Source of the DNA: Larkinella rosea
GTDB lineage: Bacteria; Bacteroidota; Bacteroidia; Cytophagales; Spirosomataceae
DNA length: 64,000 bases
NCBI RefSeq assembly: GCF_003858635.1
Contig: NZ_RQJO01000008.1
Coordinates: 1,426,001 to 1,490,000 of the forward strand
Direction: 5' to 3'
In this document: in pieces, positions 44,974 through 53,360 of the stretch
Layout of the letters: each line of letters begins with the position of its first letter
Position numbering within the stretch: the first letter of the stretch is position 1
The notes under the pieces: model-generated
Seen by the model: the letters and a program-made list of their open reading frames with translations, nothing else
Databases searched by the model: none
What the model was told of the DNA's origin: nothing
Translations under genes and position numbers: made by a program

Positions 44974-46458
44974 ATGCCCTTTTTTCGAATCCGTTTGTTG
45001 GTTTTGATCGGATCGCTTCTGGCATCCTTTGCCAGTTTTGCCCAGAATCCGCCCATCACGCTCCGAAACCAGCGCGAGCTTTTTGTCGATGATTACCTGA
45101 TCGATACACTCATCAACCTGGATTGGCGGCTGGGAACCCCGGTTTCGGCCGGAAAAGCCCTGCCATTCGATGCGCCCTGGGAAGGGCGGTTTTGCACGTA
45201 CGTCTCGGTCGTGAACGCCGGTGACCGGTTTCAGATGTATTACCGGGGGCTGGCCGGTCACGACGAAAAGGGCGAGCAGCAGGTGACGTGTTACGCCGAA
45301 AGCAAGGACGGCATTCACTGGACCAAACCGAAACTGCGGCTTTTCAAGGTTAACGGCACGCTGGACAATAACGTAGTACTGGGGGATAACAGCCTGCGGA
45401 CAACGCACAATCTGACGGTGCTGTACGACAATCGGCCCGGGATTCCGGCCGAGGAACGGTACAAAGCCGTGGGTGGAGAATCGCTCACGAAAGTTGCGTC
45501 CAGTGGGTTGTTCCGCTATGTTTCGGCCGACGGTATTCACTGGAAACGCTACCCGAAAGATACCACGGCCTTGTTTCATGATTACGCGCTGGATTCGCAA
45601 AATGTGCCGACCTGGGTGCCTTCCGAACAACACTATGCCATTTACTTCCGGGCCTGGACGGGTGGAAAACCGGGTGAGTTGTATCCTGCTGGCGGAATCC
45701 GGTCCATCGCCCGCTCCACGTCCCGCGACTTCATTCACTGGTCAAAACCGGAACTGATGACTTTCGGCGACACCGAACGCGAACATCTATACACCAACAC
45801 GACACATCCGTATTTCCGGGCGCCCCAGCTACTGATTTCCATGCCGTTCCGGTTTTCGCCCCAGCTGAAAGTACTTTCGGATGCCCAGTTGATCGAAAAC
45901 GGGACCGACAAAACGCAGTGGAAAGGCGTGGCCGACGGGGTTTTTATGACCTCCCGGGGCGGAACGCGGTATGACCGAAAATTCATGGAATCATTCGTTC
46001 GGCCCGGTTCCGACCCAAAAAACTGGGGAGCGCGGAGTAATATTCCGGCGATGGGCGTCATTGCGACCGGCCCGGCCGAGATGTCCTTTTTCGTGACCCG
46101 CGCCTACGGAACGAAGGCGGTTTTTCTGGAACGCATGACGTTACGAACCGACGGTTTTACGTCGCTGCACGGTGGTTACAAAGAAGGAAGCATCGTAACA
46201 AAACCGGTTTTTCTTCAGGGGAATAATCTGAGTGCTAACTATGCAACCTCGTCGGTGGGCTATGTAAAAGTGGCGATTCTGGACGAAAATGGGCAGGTCG
46301 TACCCGGTTTTGAAGAATCCGAACCGCTGGTCGGTGATACAATCGATGGCCCCATTACCTGGAAAAACGGCAAAACCGTCAAGGAATTGGGCGACCGGAA
46401 AGTGCGACTGAAATTTGTCGTGCGGGATGCCGATCTGTATTCGTTTGCGATCCAATGA
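44974..46458 (+). CDS. Secreted glycosidase-like protein with five-bladed propeller fold (GH43/GH32-like)
   Basis: A 494-residue protein with a signal peptide (LLVLIGSLLASFASFAQNP). The body shows the repeated blade motif of GH43/GH32/GH62-type propellers, e.g. YRGLAGHDEKGEQQVTCYAE, SKDGIHWTKPKLRLF and ADGIHWKRYPKDTT, where 'DGIHW' recurs, and SRDFIHWSKPELMTFGD. The early RELFVDDYLIDTL is typical of a planctomycete/bacteroidete group of exported hypothetical proteins. The catalytic acids cannot be placed with certainty. It is followed by a GH2 gene on the same strand, suggesting joint glycan breakdown. Confidence 0.75.
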   Translation: MPFFRIRLLVLIGSLLASFASFAQNPPITLRNQRELFVDDYLIDTLINLDWRLGTPVSAGKALPFDAPWEGRFCTYVSVVNAGDRFQMYYRGLAGHDEKGEQQVTCYAESKDGIHWTKPKLRLFKVNGTLDNNVVLGDNSLRTTHNLTVLYDNRPGIPAEERYKAVGGESLTKVASSGLFRYVSADGIHWKRYPKDTTALFHDYALDSQNVPTWVPSEQHYAIYFRAWTGGKPGELYPAGGIRSIARSTSRDFIHWSKPELMTFGDTEREHLYTNTTHPYFRAPQLLISMPFRFSPQLKVLSDAQLIENGTDKTQWKGVADGVFMTSRGGTRYDRKFMESFVRPGSDPKNWGARSNIPAMGVIATGPAEMSFFVTRAYGTKAVFLERMTLRTDGFTSLHGGYKEGSIVTKPVFLQGNNLSANYATSSVGYVKVAILDENGQVVPGFEESEPLVGDTIDGPITWKNGKTVKELGDRKVRLKFVVRDADLYSFAIQ

Positions 46459-46493
46459 CCGACCCGGAATCACCCGACCAATCGAAAGAATTC

Positions 46494-46501
46494 TATCTTT
46501 G
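46494..46501 (+). promoter_or_regulatory. -7 promoter element of the GH2 gene
   Basis: TATCTTTG is an exact TAnnTTTG match, 44 bases before the ATG at 46546. No TTTG stands at the usual distance upstream. It suggests the GH2 gene has its own promoter despite lying 87 bases behind the propeller gene. Confidence 0.5.
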
Positions 46502-46545
46502 CAGGAAAAGATTGCCTAATTACACTGACTCTATTTCTAAACCTC

Positions 46546-48480
46546 ATGAAATACCTGTTTCGACGCACCTTCGATCGTGTCTTGTTTAGTTTATCCCTTG
46601 GAATCCTCCTTAGCCAGCCCGTTCTGGCGCAAACCACCGCAGCGGGTCCGGCCCCGGCGGCCATTCTGAGTCGCTGGGAAAAGCAGGTGACTGCCGAAAA
46701 TGCCTGGCGGGAATACCCACGACCGCAACTCGTGCGACCCAACTGGCAGAACCTGAACGGGATGTGGGAATACGCCATCCGGCCCAAAACCGAAGGCCAG
46801 CCCACGCAGTTCGACGGCCAGATTCTGGTGCCTTTCGCCGTGGAATCGACGCTTTCGAAAGTGACCAAAGGATTGAATGCCAATCAGCGGTTGTGGTACC
46901 GCCGGAACGTCACCATCCCGAGTGACTGGAACGGCCAGCGCGTGCTTTTACACTTCGGCGCGGTGGATTACGAATGTAATTTGTGGGTCAACGGCGGTTT
47001 GGTGGGTTCGCACACGGGCGGTTCGGACGCCTTCGACTTTGATATTACGGATTTTCTTAAAACCGGTCAGAATCAACTGGTGTTGGGCGTGACCGACCCG
47101 ACAACCGAGGGCGAACAACCGCGCGGGAAGCAGGTATTTAATCCGAACGGGATCTGGTATACGCCGGTTTCGGGCATCTGGCAAACCGTCTGGCTCGAAC
47201 CGGTGCCGAATCCGAATTACATCGAAGAAGTGCGCATTACGCCGGAACTGGATTCAAGCCGAATCCGGGTGGAAGTATTGCTAAATAAACCCATCACGAA
47301 CCCGACGAGCGCGGTTCGGCTGACGGCCCTGGACGGTACGCAGACCATTTCGACGCTCTTGGTTCGCTCGGGTCGCGTGGCCTACGTGCCGATCAAAAAT
47401 CCGAAACTCTGGTCGCCCGACAGCCCGTTTCTCTACAACCTGAAAGCCGAACTGGTCACGGTAACCGATCCGTTTCCGGGTACGGAAAACCGCAACCGCC
47501 CGCGCCACAACGACGCCGAGCGTTCGGCCTACGCCAAAGCCGCTGTAACCGGAAATCCGGTGGATGCCGTTACGAGCTATTTTGCGATGCGGAAGATTTC
47601 GATGGGACCGGGCAAGATTGCCGGGCAACCCGTGATGCTGCTCAACAACAAACCGCTTTTCCAGAACGGCCCGCTCGATCAGGGCTGGTGGCCGGGCAGC
47701 TTGCTGACTCCCCCTTCCGACGACGCGATGGTGTTTGAAATCGATTTCCTGAAAAAATCCGGTTTTAACATGCTCCGCAAGCACATCAAGGTGGAACCGG
47801 CCCGGTATTATTACCACTGCGACCGGCTGGGCATTATGGTCTGGCAGGACATGCCGTCCGGTTTTTTGAGCGGGCAGGACATGGGCCGCAGCGAAGTGGT
47901 CGAGCCGCTGCGCCGGTCGAAAGGCAAGGAACAGTTTGAACTGGAATTGCGCCGGATGATGAACCGCCTGCACAACCATCCGAGCATCGTGACGTGGGTG
48001 GTCCACAACGAAGGCTGGGGCCAATACGATAATGTGCGGCTGGCCGATTGGGTGAAAGCCCTCGATCCGAGCCGCTTAACCAATGCCGCCAGTGGCTGGT
48101 CGGACCTGGGCGCGGGCGATTTCTACGACATTCATACCTACGAAGAAGTCCCCAATATCCCTGCACCCAAGAAAGATCGGGTGATTGTGGTGGGCGAATT
48201 TGGCGGAATCGGCTGGCCGGTGACGGGTCATCTCTGGGACCCGAACAAACGGAACTGGGGCTACCAGACCTACCAGGACAAGGATGCGGTTTTGAAAGCC
48301 TACCGGACCAAGTACGGCAAGATGGTGGAAATGTACCAGAAAAACGGGGTTTCGGCCGCCGTATACACCCAGACGACCGACGTCGAAGGCGAAGTCAACG
48401 GCCTGCTGACTTACGACCGGGAAGTGATCAAGATTCCGGTGGAAACGCTGCGCGAAATCCACGCGCCTTTGTTTAAGTAA
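46546..48480 (+). CDS. Glycoside hydrolase family 2 protein, secreted (beta-galactosidase/glucuronidase-like)
   Basis: A 644-residue protein with a signal peptide ending in SQPVLAQ. The GH2 order is sugar-binding jelly roll (WREYPRPQLVRPNWQNLNGM, then VLLHFGAVDYECNLWVNG), immunoglobulin-like domain (~210-320) and TIM barrel. The acid/base Glu is in TWVVHNEGWGQYD and the nucleophile Glu in RVIVVGEFGGIGW. It is one of the short GH2 forms that stop after the barrel. It should cleave beta-linked sugars in the periplasm. A perfect hairpin after the stop ends its transcript, and a convergent glycosidase gene follows. Confidence 0.93.
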   Translation: MKYLFRRTFDRVLFSLSLGILLSQPVLAQTTAAGPAPAAILSRWEKQVTAENAWREYPRPQLVRPNWQNLNGMWEYAIRPKTEGQPTQFDGQILVPFAVESTLSKVTKGLNANQRLWYRRNVTIPSDWNGQRVLLHFGAVDYECNLWVNGGLVGSHTGGSDAFDFDITDFLKTGQNQLVLGVTDPTTEGEQPRGKQVFNPNGIWYTPVSGIWQTVWLEPVPNPNYIEEVRITPELDSSRIRVEVLLNKPITNPTSAVRLTALDGTQTISTLLVRSGRVAYVPIKNPKLWSPDSPFLYNLKAELVTVTDPFPGTENRNRPRHNDAERSAYAKAAVTGNPVDAVTSYFAMRKISMGPGKIAGQPVMLLNNKPLFQNGPLDQGWWPGSLLTPPSDDAMVFEIDFLKKSGFNMLRKHIKVEPARYYYHCDRLGIMVWQDMPSGFLSGQDMGRSEVVEPLRRSKGKEQFELELRRMMNRLHNHPSIVTWVVHNEGWGQYDNVRLADWVKALDPSRLTNAASGWSDLGAGDFYDIHTYEEVPNIPAPKKDRVIVVGEFGGIGWPVTGHLWDPNKRNWGYQTYQDKDAVLKAYRTKYGKMVEMYQKNGVSAAVYTQTTDVEGEVNGLLTYDREVIKIPVETLREIHAPLFK

Positions 48481-49919
48481 CGTGTTCGTACCCAATGACT
48501 GCCGGTCATTGGGTACGTAAAATTACGCCCAGATCCGCTCCGAAAGCGGGGGTTGTCAGGATCGCCGAACCGCCGGAATGCCGGAGTTTTTTCTGCTGCT
48601 TCCGGCCGGTTGGTTTCCGGCTCTACATAGGTGATTCGGTAGCGCCCGCCGGGCAGATTCAGCGACAGCGTCAGGGGTTCGTTCCGTTTCGGGTGGTTGC
48701 GGTTGTAAACGTAGATGCCGTATTGCTTTCCGGTTTCGCCGAGGGCGTGAAACCGCAGGTTCGCGGGGAGGGGAGAAGCCAGTAAAACCGTATCCGGTTT
48801 CATCCGAACAAAGTCCAGGCTGTACATAAAGTCCTTCAAAACAGCTAGTTGTTTTCGCAAGGCCGGGCTGCCGCCACCGGGCGATTTCGGTCCTGGTTGG
48901 TACGTACCATCGGGCAGAACGGACGTGAATGAATAGTCGAGGTTGTTGTATAAACCGCCCCCGGCCAGCAGAAACTCCCAGCCTTCCTTGCGGTAGGTCG
49001 AGTCGGCGGTGCCGCGAAAACCGGTTTCGTTGTCGCCAATTACTTTGTTCAGGCCATAATTCAGGGGTACGGTTTTGGGCGGTGTAGCGTAGTGGAAATT
49101 GAACACCGAAACCGCCGGATGCGGTTTTTCAATTTGGGCCGCGCCGTTGGCGATGTTCTGCGTGATGAGGTGTTTGTTGGGCAGATTCTTCTCGGCTTCT
49201 ACAATCACGTCGGCGATGCGGTGTTGCCAGTTCAGTTGCACCCCGCCGAAATACGGTTCGTTGCATATTTCAAACAGCAGATTGCCAAAACCGTTCAGTT
49301 CCGTCACGATTTTCCGAACCATCGCTTCCTGAACCGCCAGCAAACCACCGTTTTTATCGAGCGTATACACGTCATTGCGCCCGATGTGTCCAAGCTTGTT
49401 TACATTGTTAAACGAATACATCGGGCTGATGCTCCACATTCCTTCTTCGTAAAACGGGCAGAAAAGTGCCAGTTCGACGATGATACCGCGTTGCTCTGCG
49501 GCTCCGACAAATTCCTTTAATCGCTTGAAATAGGCATCATCCCAACGTGAAAGATCAAATTTTTTACCGGCTAGTGCATATCCATCCTGTTCGCTCTTAG
49601 CCCAGGGACAACTATACCTGTTATACTTGGGCGCCATCGTATTGTTCTCGATCCCAAAATCGCCGGGGGCTTCGCGGTAGGCACCGGTAAACGTCCGGGT
49701 CAGGTTGAGGCCGTCTTTCTGAAGCGTGTTGAGGTACGTAATGAAATCAAAATCGAGGTTCAGCACCGCGCCGTAGTGCTCGCCCGAGGTGATCAAAACC
49801 GTTGGTTTGCCTTTGTAGCTGAAATAATGCGGATTCTCCGGATGTAACGCAATAGGCTGTGCCGAAAGCTGCCCACTTAGGCAAATCAGCAAAACAAGAG
49901 CCGAAAAACGGGTTTTCAT
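48411..49919 (-). CDS. Clan GH-A (GH5/DUF4038-like) glycosidase, C-terminus altered by a frameshift
   Basis: A secreted protein with a signal peptide (SALVLLICLSGQLSAQ). A TIM barrel follows, with acid/base Glu in LLFEICNEPYFGG and probable nucleophile in KVIGDNETGFRG. As read, the frame runs 69 bases into the opposite GH2 gene and ends in unlikely residues. If the six-T run at 48587-48592 (A6 on the coding strand) had one base fewer, the protein would end EKLRHSGGSAILTTPAF and GADLGVILRTQ, with a stop at 48506-48508 exactly at the terminator hairpin. That ending fits the C-terminal beta-domain of these glycosidases. So the true gene is very probably 48506-49919, interrupted by a frameshift in this sequence. 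The start is ATG 49919. Confidence 0.82.
   Translation of the reverse strand: MKTRFSALVLLICLSGQLSAQPIALHPENPHYFSYKGKPTVLITSGEHYGAVLNLDFDFITYLNTLQKDGLNLTRTFTGAYREAPGDFGIENNTMAPKYNRYSCPWAKSEQDGYALAGKKFDLSRWDDAYFKRLKEFVGAAEQRGIIVELALFCPFYEEGMWSISPMYSFNNVNKLGHIGRNDVYTLDKNGGLLAVQEAMVRKIVTELNGFGNLLFEICNEPYFGGVQLNWQHRIADVIVEAEKNLPNKHLITQNIANGAAQIEKPHPAVSVFNFHYATPPKTVPLNYGLNKVIGDNETGFRGTADSTYRKEGWEFLLAGGGLYNNLDYSFTSVLPDGTYQPGPKSPGGGSPALRKQLAVLKDFMYSLDFVRMKPDTVLLASPLPANLRFHALGETGKQYGIYVYNRNHPKRNEPLTLSLNLPGGRYRITYVEPETNRPEAAEKTPAFRRFGDPDNPRFRSGSGRNFTYPMTGSHWVRTRYLNKGAWISRSVSTGILITSRS
48487..48517. terminator. Convergent terminator hairpin between two glycosidase genes
   Basis: CGTACCCAATGAC (48487-48499) pairs perfectly with 48505-48517 around a 5-nt loop, 6 bases past the GH2 stop. 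The probable original stop of the opposite gene (48506-48508) lies in the right arm. Confidence 0.7.
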
Positions 49920-50101
49920 AGCAAATAATGGTTTATGAATCAACGGTTTGTGGCGTTTATCCGATCTATCAATAAAAGTTTCCGTTTCAACCCCGAAAGT
50001 TACGCCTTCATCCACAGATCGCTTGAAACCGGCGGTACGAAACCGGACTTTTGACGCCGGAATCTTCCGCTTTTTTCAATCCAATTTAACAACAGATCAC
50101 T

Positions 50102-50716
50102 ATGATGAAAAAATGGCTTTTTTCGCTGTCCATTGCCATCGCGGGCTTTTCAGCCCTGAGTTTTACCGCCAGCCACAACGACCCGGCTAAACCGGGGTCC
50201 GCTACCGGCAACCATCTGGTCGCGCCCAAACCGACTGCTGATCCGGCGCTGATCAAAAAAGGTGAATACCTCGTGACCATCATGGGGTGCGCCGATTGTC
50301 ATTCGCCCAAGAAATTCACCCCTCAGGGACCGGTGCCCGACATGGACCGGTTTTTGTCCGGCCACAATGAGAATGAAAAGCTGCCTCCCTACGACCGAAA
50401 TACCGTGAAAGATGGTCAGTGGGCGATGTTTACCGGACAAATGACGGCTGTCGCGGGCATCTGGGGCGTATCGTTTGCCGCCAACCTGACGCCCGACGAA
50501 ACCGGGATTGGCAACTGGACGCTGGAACAATTCACCAAGGCTTTCCAGCAAGGCAAGTACCGGGGGCTCGACAACACCCGGATGCTGTTGCCTCCCATGC
50601 CCTGGCCGCAGTACGCAAATGTGAAGAATGAGGACGTAAAAGCCATTTTTGCGTATCTGAAATCGCTGAAACCGATCAAAAACACGGTCCCCATGCCGAT
50701 TCCGCCGGGGCAATGA
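50102..50716 (+). CDS. Class I c-type cytochrome, periplasmic
   Basis: A 204-residue protein with a signal peptide (MMKKWLFSLSIAIAGFSALS). One haem site is present, MGCADCHSPKK (CxxCH, Cys at about 62 and 65), and a likely Met axial ligand in MLLPPMPWPQYA near residue 165. The long insert between the two and the VAGIWGVSFAANLTPDETG block match the small alcohol-dehydrogenase-type diheme-like cytochrome subunits, reduced here to one haem. It should carry electrons in the periplasm. It is a single gene, closed by an exceptional inverted repeat that begins in its stop codon. Confidence 0.88.
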   Translation: MMKKWLFSLSIAIAGFSALSFTASHNDPAKPGSATGNHLVAPKPTADPALIKKGEYLVTIMGCADCHSPKKFTPQGPVPDMDRFLSGHNENEKLPPYDRNTVKDGQWAMFTGQMTAVAGIWGVSFAANLTPDETGIGNWTLEQFTKAFQQGKYRGLDNTRMLLPPMPWPQYANVKNEDVKAIFAYLKSLKPIKNTVPMPIPPGQ

Positions 50717-50812
50717 AATAGACAAGAGAAGTGAGACAAGAGAGTAGAGACGAATCGCGCCCGGATTGCTTTTTGTCTTTATTCTCTTGTCTCACTTCTC
50801 TTGTCTATTTCA
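50714..50812. repeat. Perfect 30-bp inverted repeat spanning the stop codons of two convergent genes
   Basis: The left arm 50714-50743 is the exact reverse complement of the right arm 50783-50812; the spacer is 39 bases. Each arm is itself a near tandem of GACAAGAGA-n5-GACAAGAGA. The left arm begins with the TGA of the cytochrome gene and the right arm holds the stop codon of the PHP-GDPD gene (50805-50807, minus strand). It must act as a bidirectional terminator or as a site for RNA processing. Confidence 0.85.
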
Positions 50813-52730
50813 ACAAAAAATCCCGCACCAGTTCCAGTTGGTCGGTACTCAGGAAATCGGCTCCGGCTTCGCGGAGTTTGGTCCAGACGGCCGGGTCTTC
50901 GGGACACGCCCAGAGCCGCAGTTTTTTACCCTCGGCATGAACCCGTTGCGTGAGTTGTTTCAGCTTCTGAAACTGATCGTCCGGCATCGGTCCCTGTCCG
51001 CGCCAGCTCAACTGGTTCGTGTACGAATCGCTCACCACCGGCATCAACTCCCGGCGGTATCCCTTGCCCAGATCGGAGGGCCGTCCGTCGATGCCCGCCA
51101 GTCGTTCCTTCGCTTTTTTCAGCGTTTCGATCGGGCGGTTTCCGGAAATAAAAACCGTCACAGCACCGGGCTGGCAGCGGTTTCCGCGACAGGAAGTCAG
51201 GATATTCCGGTATTTCTGCAACTGTTTTTCCAGGGCTTTGTACGTGCTGTCGGCAGCGGTTTTGAAGTCGATCATCAGGTAAACCGGGTCCGTATAGCTT
51301 GCGTACACTTTCCCGCCATTCTGTTTGATTCGTTCGGCCAGCGGGCGTAAATACAGATTTTCGAGTGACTTATCAGGATTCCAGAACGCGGGCTGGTTGT
51401 GCGACACGTAGAGCGTATCGTGATGCGCATACACATCGGCTTCCACACTCGTAAAACCGTTGTCGAGCGCGTCCAGCAGCGGTCGGGATTGTTCGTAATC
51501 GTTGTGGGCGTGGGCGTTGGGCAGCGGTTTGACCGTCGCCAGCGGCTGCGGAACCTGCAACGGCGCCAGCGGTTGTGTCCAGGCGGTTTCGACATCGCCC
51601 GGTTCGTACGGATTGAATTTGGGTTTGCTCGAAATCACTTTTGCCCGCACCAGCAACTCATCGGTCAGCGTATAACTGGCTTCGGTGCCGGACAACTCCC
51701 GGAGAATTTCCGCCTTTTCCTGCCCTTTCCGAATCCCGATAAACTGAATCTTGTACGTAATGTCCGGTTCGGCTTTAATCGTAAATGCTACACGTCGAGC
51801 GGTTTGGGTCAGGGTTTCGAACGTTACCCCCGTTGTTGCGTAAAACCGCCCGGCTTCCAGCGCTTCAACAATGGTATTGGGTTTCAGATTCGGGGCATTG
51901 ACCATCACCCAGCCACGGCCCGAATTACTGTACGTTGGTCCAAAAAACGTGTAATTATGGCTGTCGTCGGTGGCTAAACCGAGCATCAGCGGGCGGCCTT
52001 GTTTCAGAAACGTCAGGTTAATTTTATCCCACATCGATTCGGTGCCTTCGCGGGTACTGTCGCCTTTATTGTGCACGAGCGGGTGACCGTTGAATACCTC
52101 AAAAAACCGCTCATGACGGAGTTGCATGAGGTCGTTGGCCGTAATCGCGTAGTAAAAATTAGGGTGGTTGATGTGCGGAAACATCGGCTGCCCGGTTTGC
52201 CGCCGTTGCGCCACTACGGCGTCGATGTTGTTCTGCATGACTTCCGACACGCTGTTGCCCGGCAGCGGTTTCAGCAGGTTCTGGAGGTTTGTCATGTTGA
52301 TGTGAATCGGCTTACCCTGGTACCCGGTCGAAACTTCTTCGCTCTTGAAAATCAGGAACTTCTCCGGTTCTTCGAAATACGTTCGGTATTCGCTCAGGTT
52401 TTTCAACCGTACTTTCAGGGAGTCGTTCGGGCCGGTTTGGTATTTTACCCAGTCGGGCCCGAAGGTGCGTAAATACCGCTCAAACGTGCGTCGGCGTTCG
52501 GGCGCGCGCGGCACTTTATACCATTTTTCACCTTCCTGAAACGTATTGTGGTCCGACAATCCGATGAAATGGTAGCCGTTGGCCTTGTACCAATCGAGGA
52601 TCATTTCGGGATAATCGTCGCCGTCGCTCCAGAGCGAGTGAGTGTGGAGGTTGCCCTTGTACCAGTTTTGGGCAAAAAGCGATGAAGTGAAGAGAAGTGA
52701 AATAACTAGCGATAGCGCTACACGTCGCAT
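50805..52730 (-). CDS. PHP-domain phosphoesterase fused to a glycerophosphodiester phosphodiesterase-like domain
   Basis: A 641-residue secreted protein with a signal peptide (LVISLLFTSSLFAQ). Residues ~22-330 are a PHP domain with metal motifs GNLHTHSLWSDGD and IGLSDHNTF. A short beta linker (~330-395) leads to a GDPD-like TIM barrel (~398-641): PNAHAHNDYEQSRPLLDA, SVEADVYAHHDTLYVSHNQ (E-x-D...H) and YLMIDFKTAADSTY. A GDPD alone would cleave glycerophosphodiesters; the PHP half suggests removal of the phosphate made. Both halves keep their metal residues. The two activities are predicted only. Confidence 0.85.
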   Translation of the reverse strand: MRRVALSLVISLLFTSSLFAQNWYKGNLHTHSLWSDGDDYPEMILDWYKANGYHFIGLSDHNTFQEGEKWYKVPRAPERRRTFERYLRTFGPDWVKYQTGPNDSLKVRLKNLSEYRTYFEEPEKFLIFKSEEVSTGYQGKPIHINMTNLQNLLKPLPGNSVSEVMQNNIDAVVAQRRQTGQPMFPHINHPNFYYAITANDLMQLRHERFFEVFNGHPLVHNKGDSTREGTESMWDKINLTFLKQGRPLMLGLATDDSHNYTFFGPTYSNSGRGWVMVNAPNLKPNTIVEALEAGRFYATTGVTFETLTQTARRVAFTIKAEPDITYKIQFIGIRKGQEKAEILRELSGTEASYTLTDELLVRAKVISSKPKFNPYEPGDVETAWTQPLAPLQVPQPLATVKPLPNAHAHNDYEQSRPLLDALDNGFTSVEADVYAHHDTLYVSHNQPAFWNPDKSLENLYLRPLAERIKQNGGKVYASYTDPVYLMIDFKTAADSTYKALEKQLQKYRNILTSCRGNRCQPGAVTVFISGNRPIETLKKAKERLAGIDGRPSDLGKGYRRELMPVVSDSYTNQLSWRGQGPMPDDQFQKLKQLTQRVHAEGKKLRLWACPEDPAVWTKLREAGADFLSTDQLELVRDFLLK

Positions 52731-52922
52731 GATTGAAGAGAAAGAAGGTCTATACCATGAAAAGCCAAAGTTGCATTATTTCTAATAAAGTTGTGGTAAT
52801 CGGTTGATTTTATGAATGTTAATTGAATGTCTTTTTAGGTATAATTTGATAACATCAGGTTACCCAGCGGAATAATGATACACGGATGTCCATGTGGCCT
52901 TTAAAGCGAGCTTCAGGAACCC

Positions 52923-52995
52923 AAAAAACCGCATTCGCCAGATGCGGTTTTTCAAAAGTATGGGCAAAAAAAAACATGCCCGAAAGCATGTTTTC
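52923..52995 (-). terminator. Double terminator downstream of the cold-shock gene
   Basis: Two hairpins: AAAACATGC-ccgaaa-GCATGTTTT at 52971-52994, followed on the minus strand by nine or more T, and AAAACCGCAT-n7-ATGCGGTTTT at 52925-52951. The first begins about 30 bases past the cold-shock stop and is a classical terminator. The rest of 52731-53026 shows no gene. Confidence 0.8.
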
Positions 52996-53026
52996 TCCAT
53001 TCGTTTCAAATTATTATATCTTTCGA

Positions 53027-53218
53027 TTAAATAACCTCTACGTTAACGGCGTTCAAACCTTTTTTGCCTTGTTCAACTTCGAATTGAACTTTGTCGTTCT
53101 CGCGAACTTCGTCGATCAAACCTGATACGTGAACAAAGATGTCTTTGTCTGAATCCGAGGGGGTAATAAACCCAAAACCTTTGAGTTCATTAAAAAATTT
53201 AACAGTTCCTGTTTGCAT
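53027..53218 (-). CDS. cspA: Cold-shock protein, CspA family
   Basis: A 63-residue single OB-fold protein. Both RNA-binding motifs are intact: LKGFGFITP (RNP1, KGFGFI) and DIFVHVSGL (RNP2, VFVH type). It binds single-stranded RNA and DNA and melts mRNA structure. The start begins MQTGTVKFFNELKGFG. A full -7 promoter element stands 30 bases upstream and a strong terminator lies downstream, so it is a single-gene unit, as is usual for csp genes. Confidence 0.96.
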   Translation of the reverse strand: MQTGTVKFFNELKGFGFITPSDSDKDIFVHVSGLIDEVRENDKVQFEVEQGKKGLNAVNVEVI

Positions 53219-53247
53219 TATATTGTATTGTATTTTTAAAATTTCAC

Positions 53248-53255
53248 CAAAGGTA
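53248..53255 (-). promoter_or_regulatory. -7 promoter element of cspA
   Basis: TACCTTTG on the minus strand, an exact TAnnTTTG match, 29 bases before the start codon. No clear TTTG is seen at the -33 position. Confidence 0.55.
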
Positions 53256-53360
53256 ACAAGAATAAATCAGAACCGCATCATGTCCTTTATTTATTTTGAG
53301 GCACGGCACGCTGAATAGAACTACCCTGTCTGGCTTTTCTGATTTTGAAAGCTCATTCCG

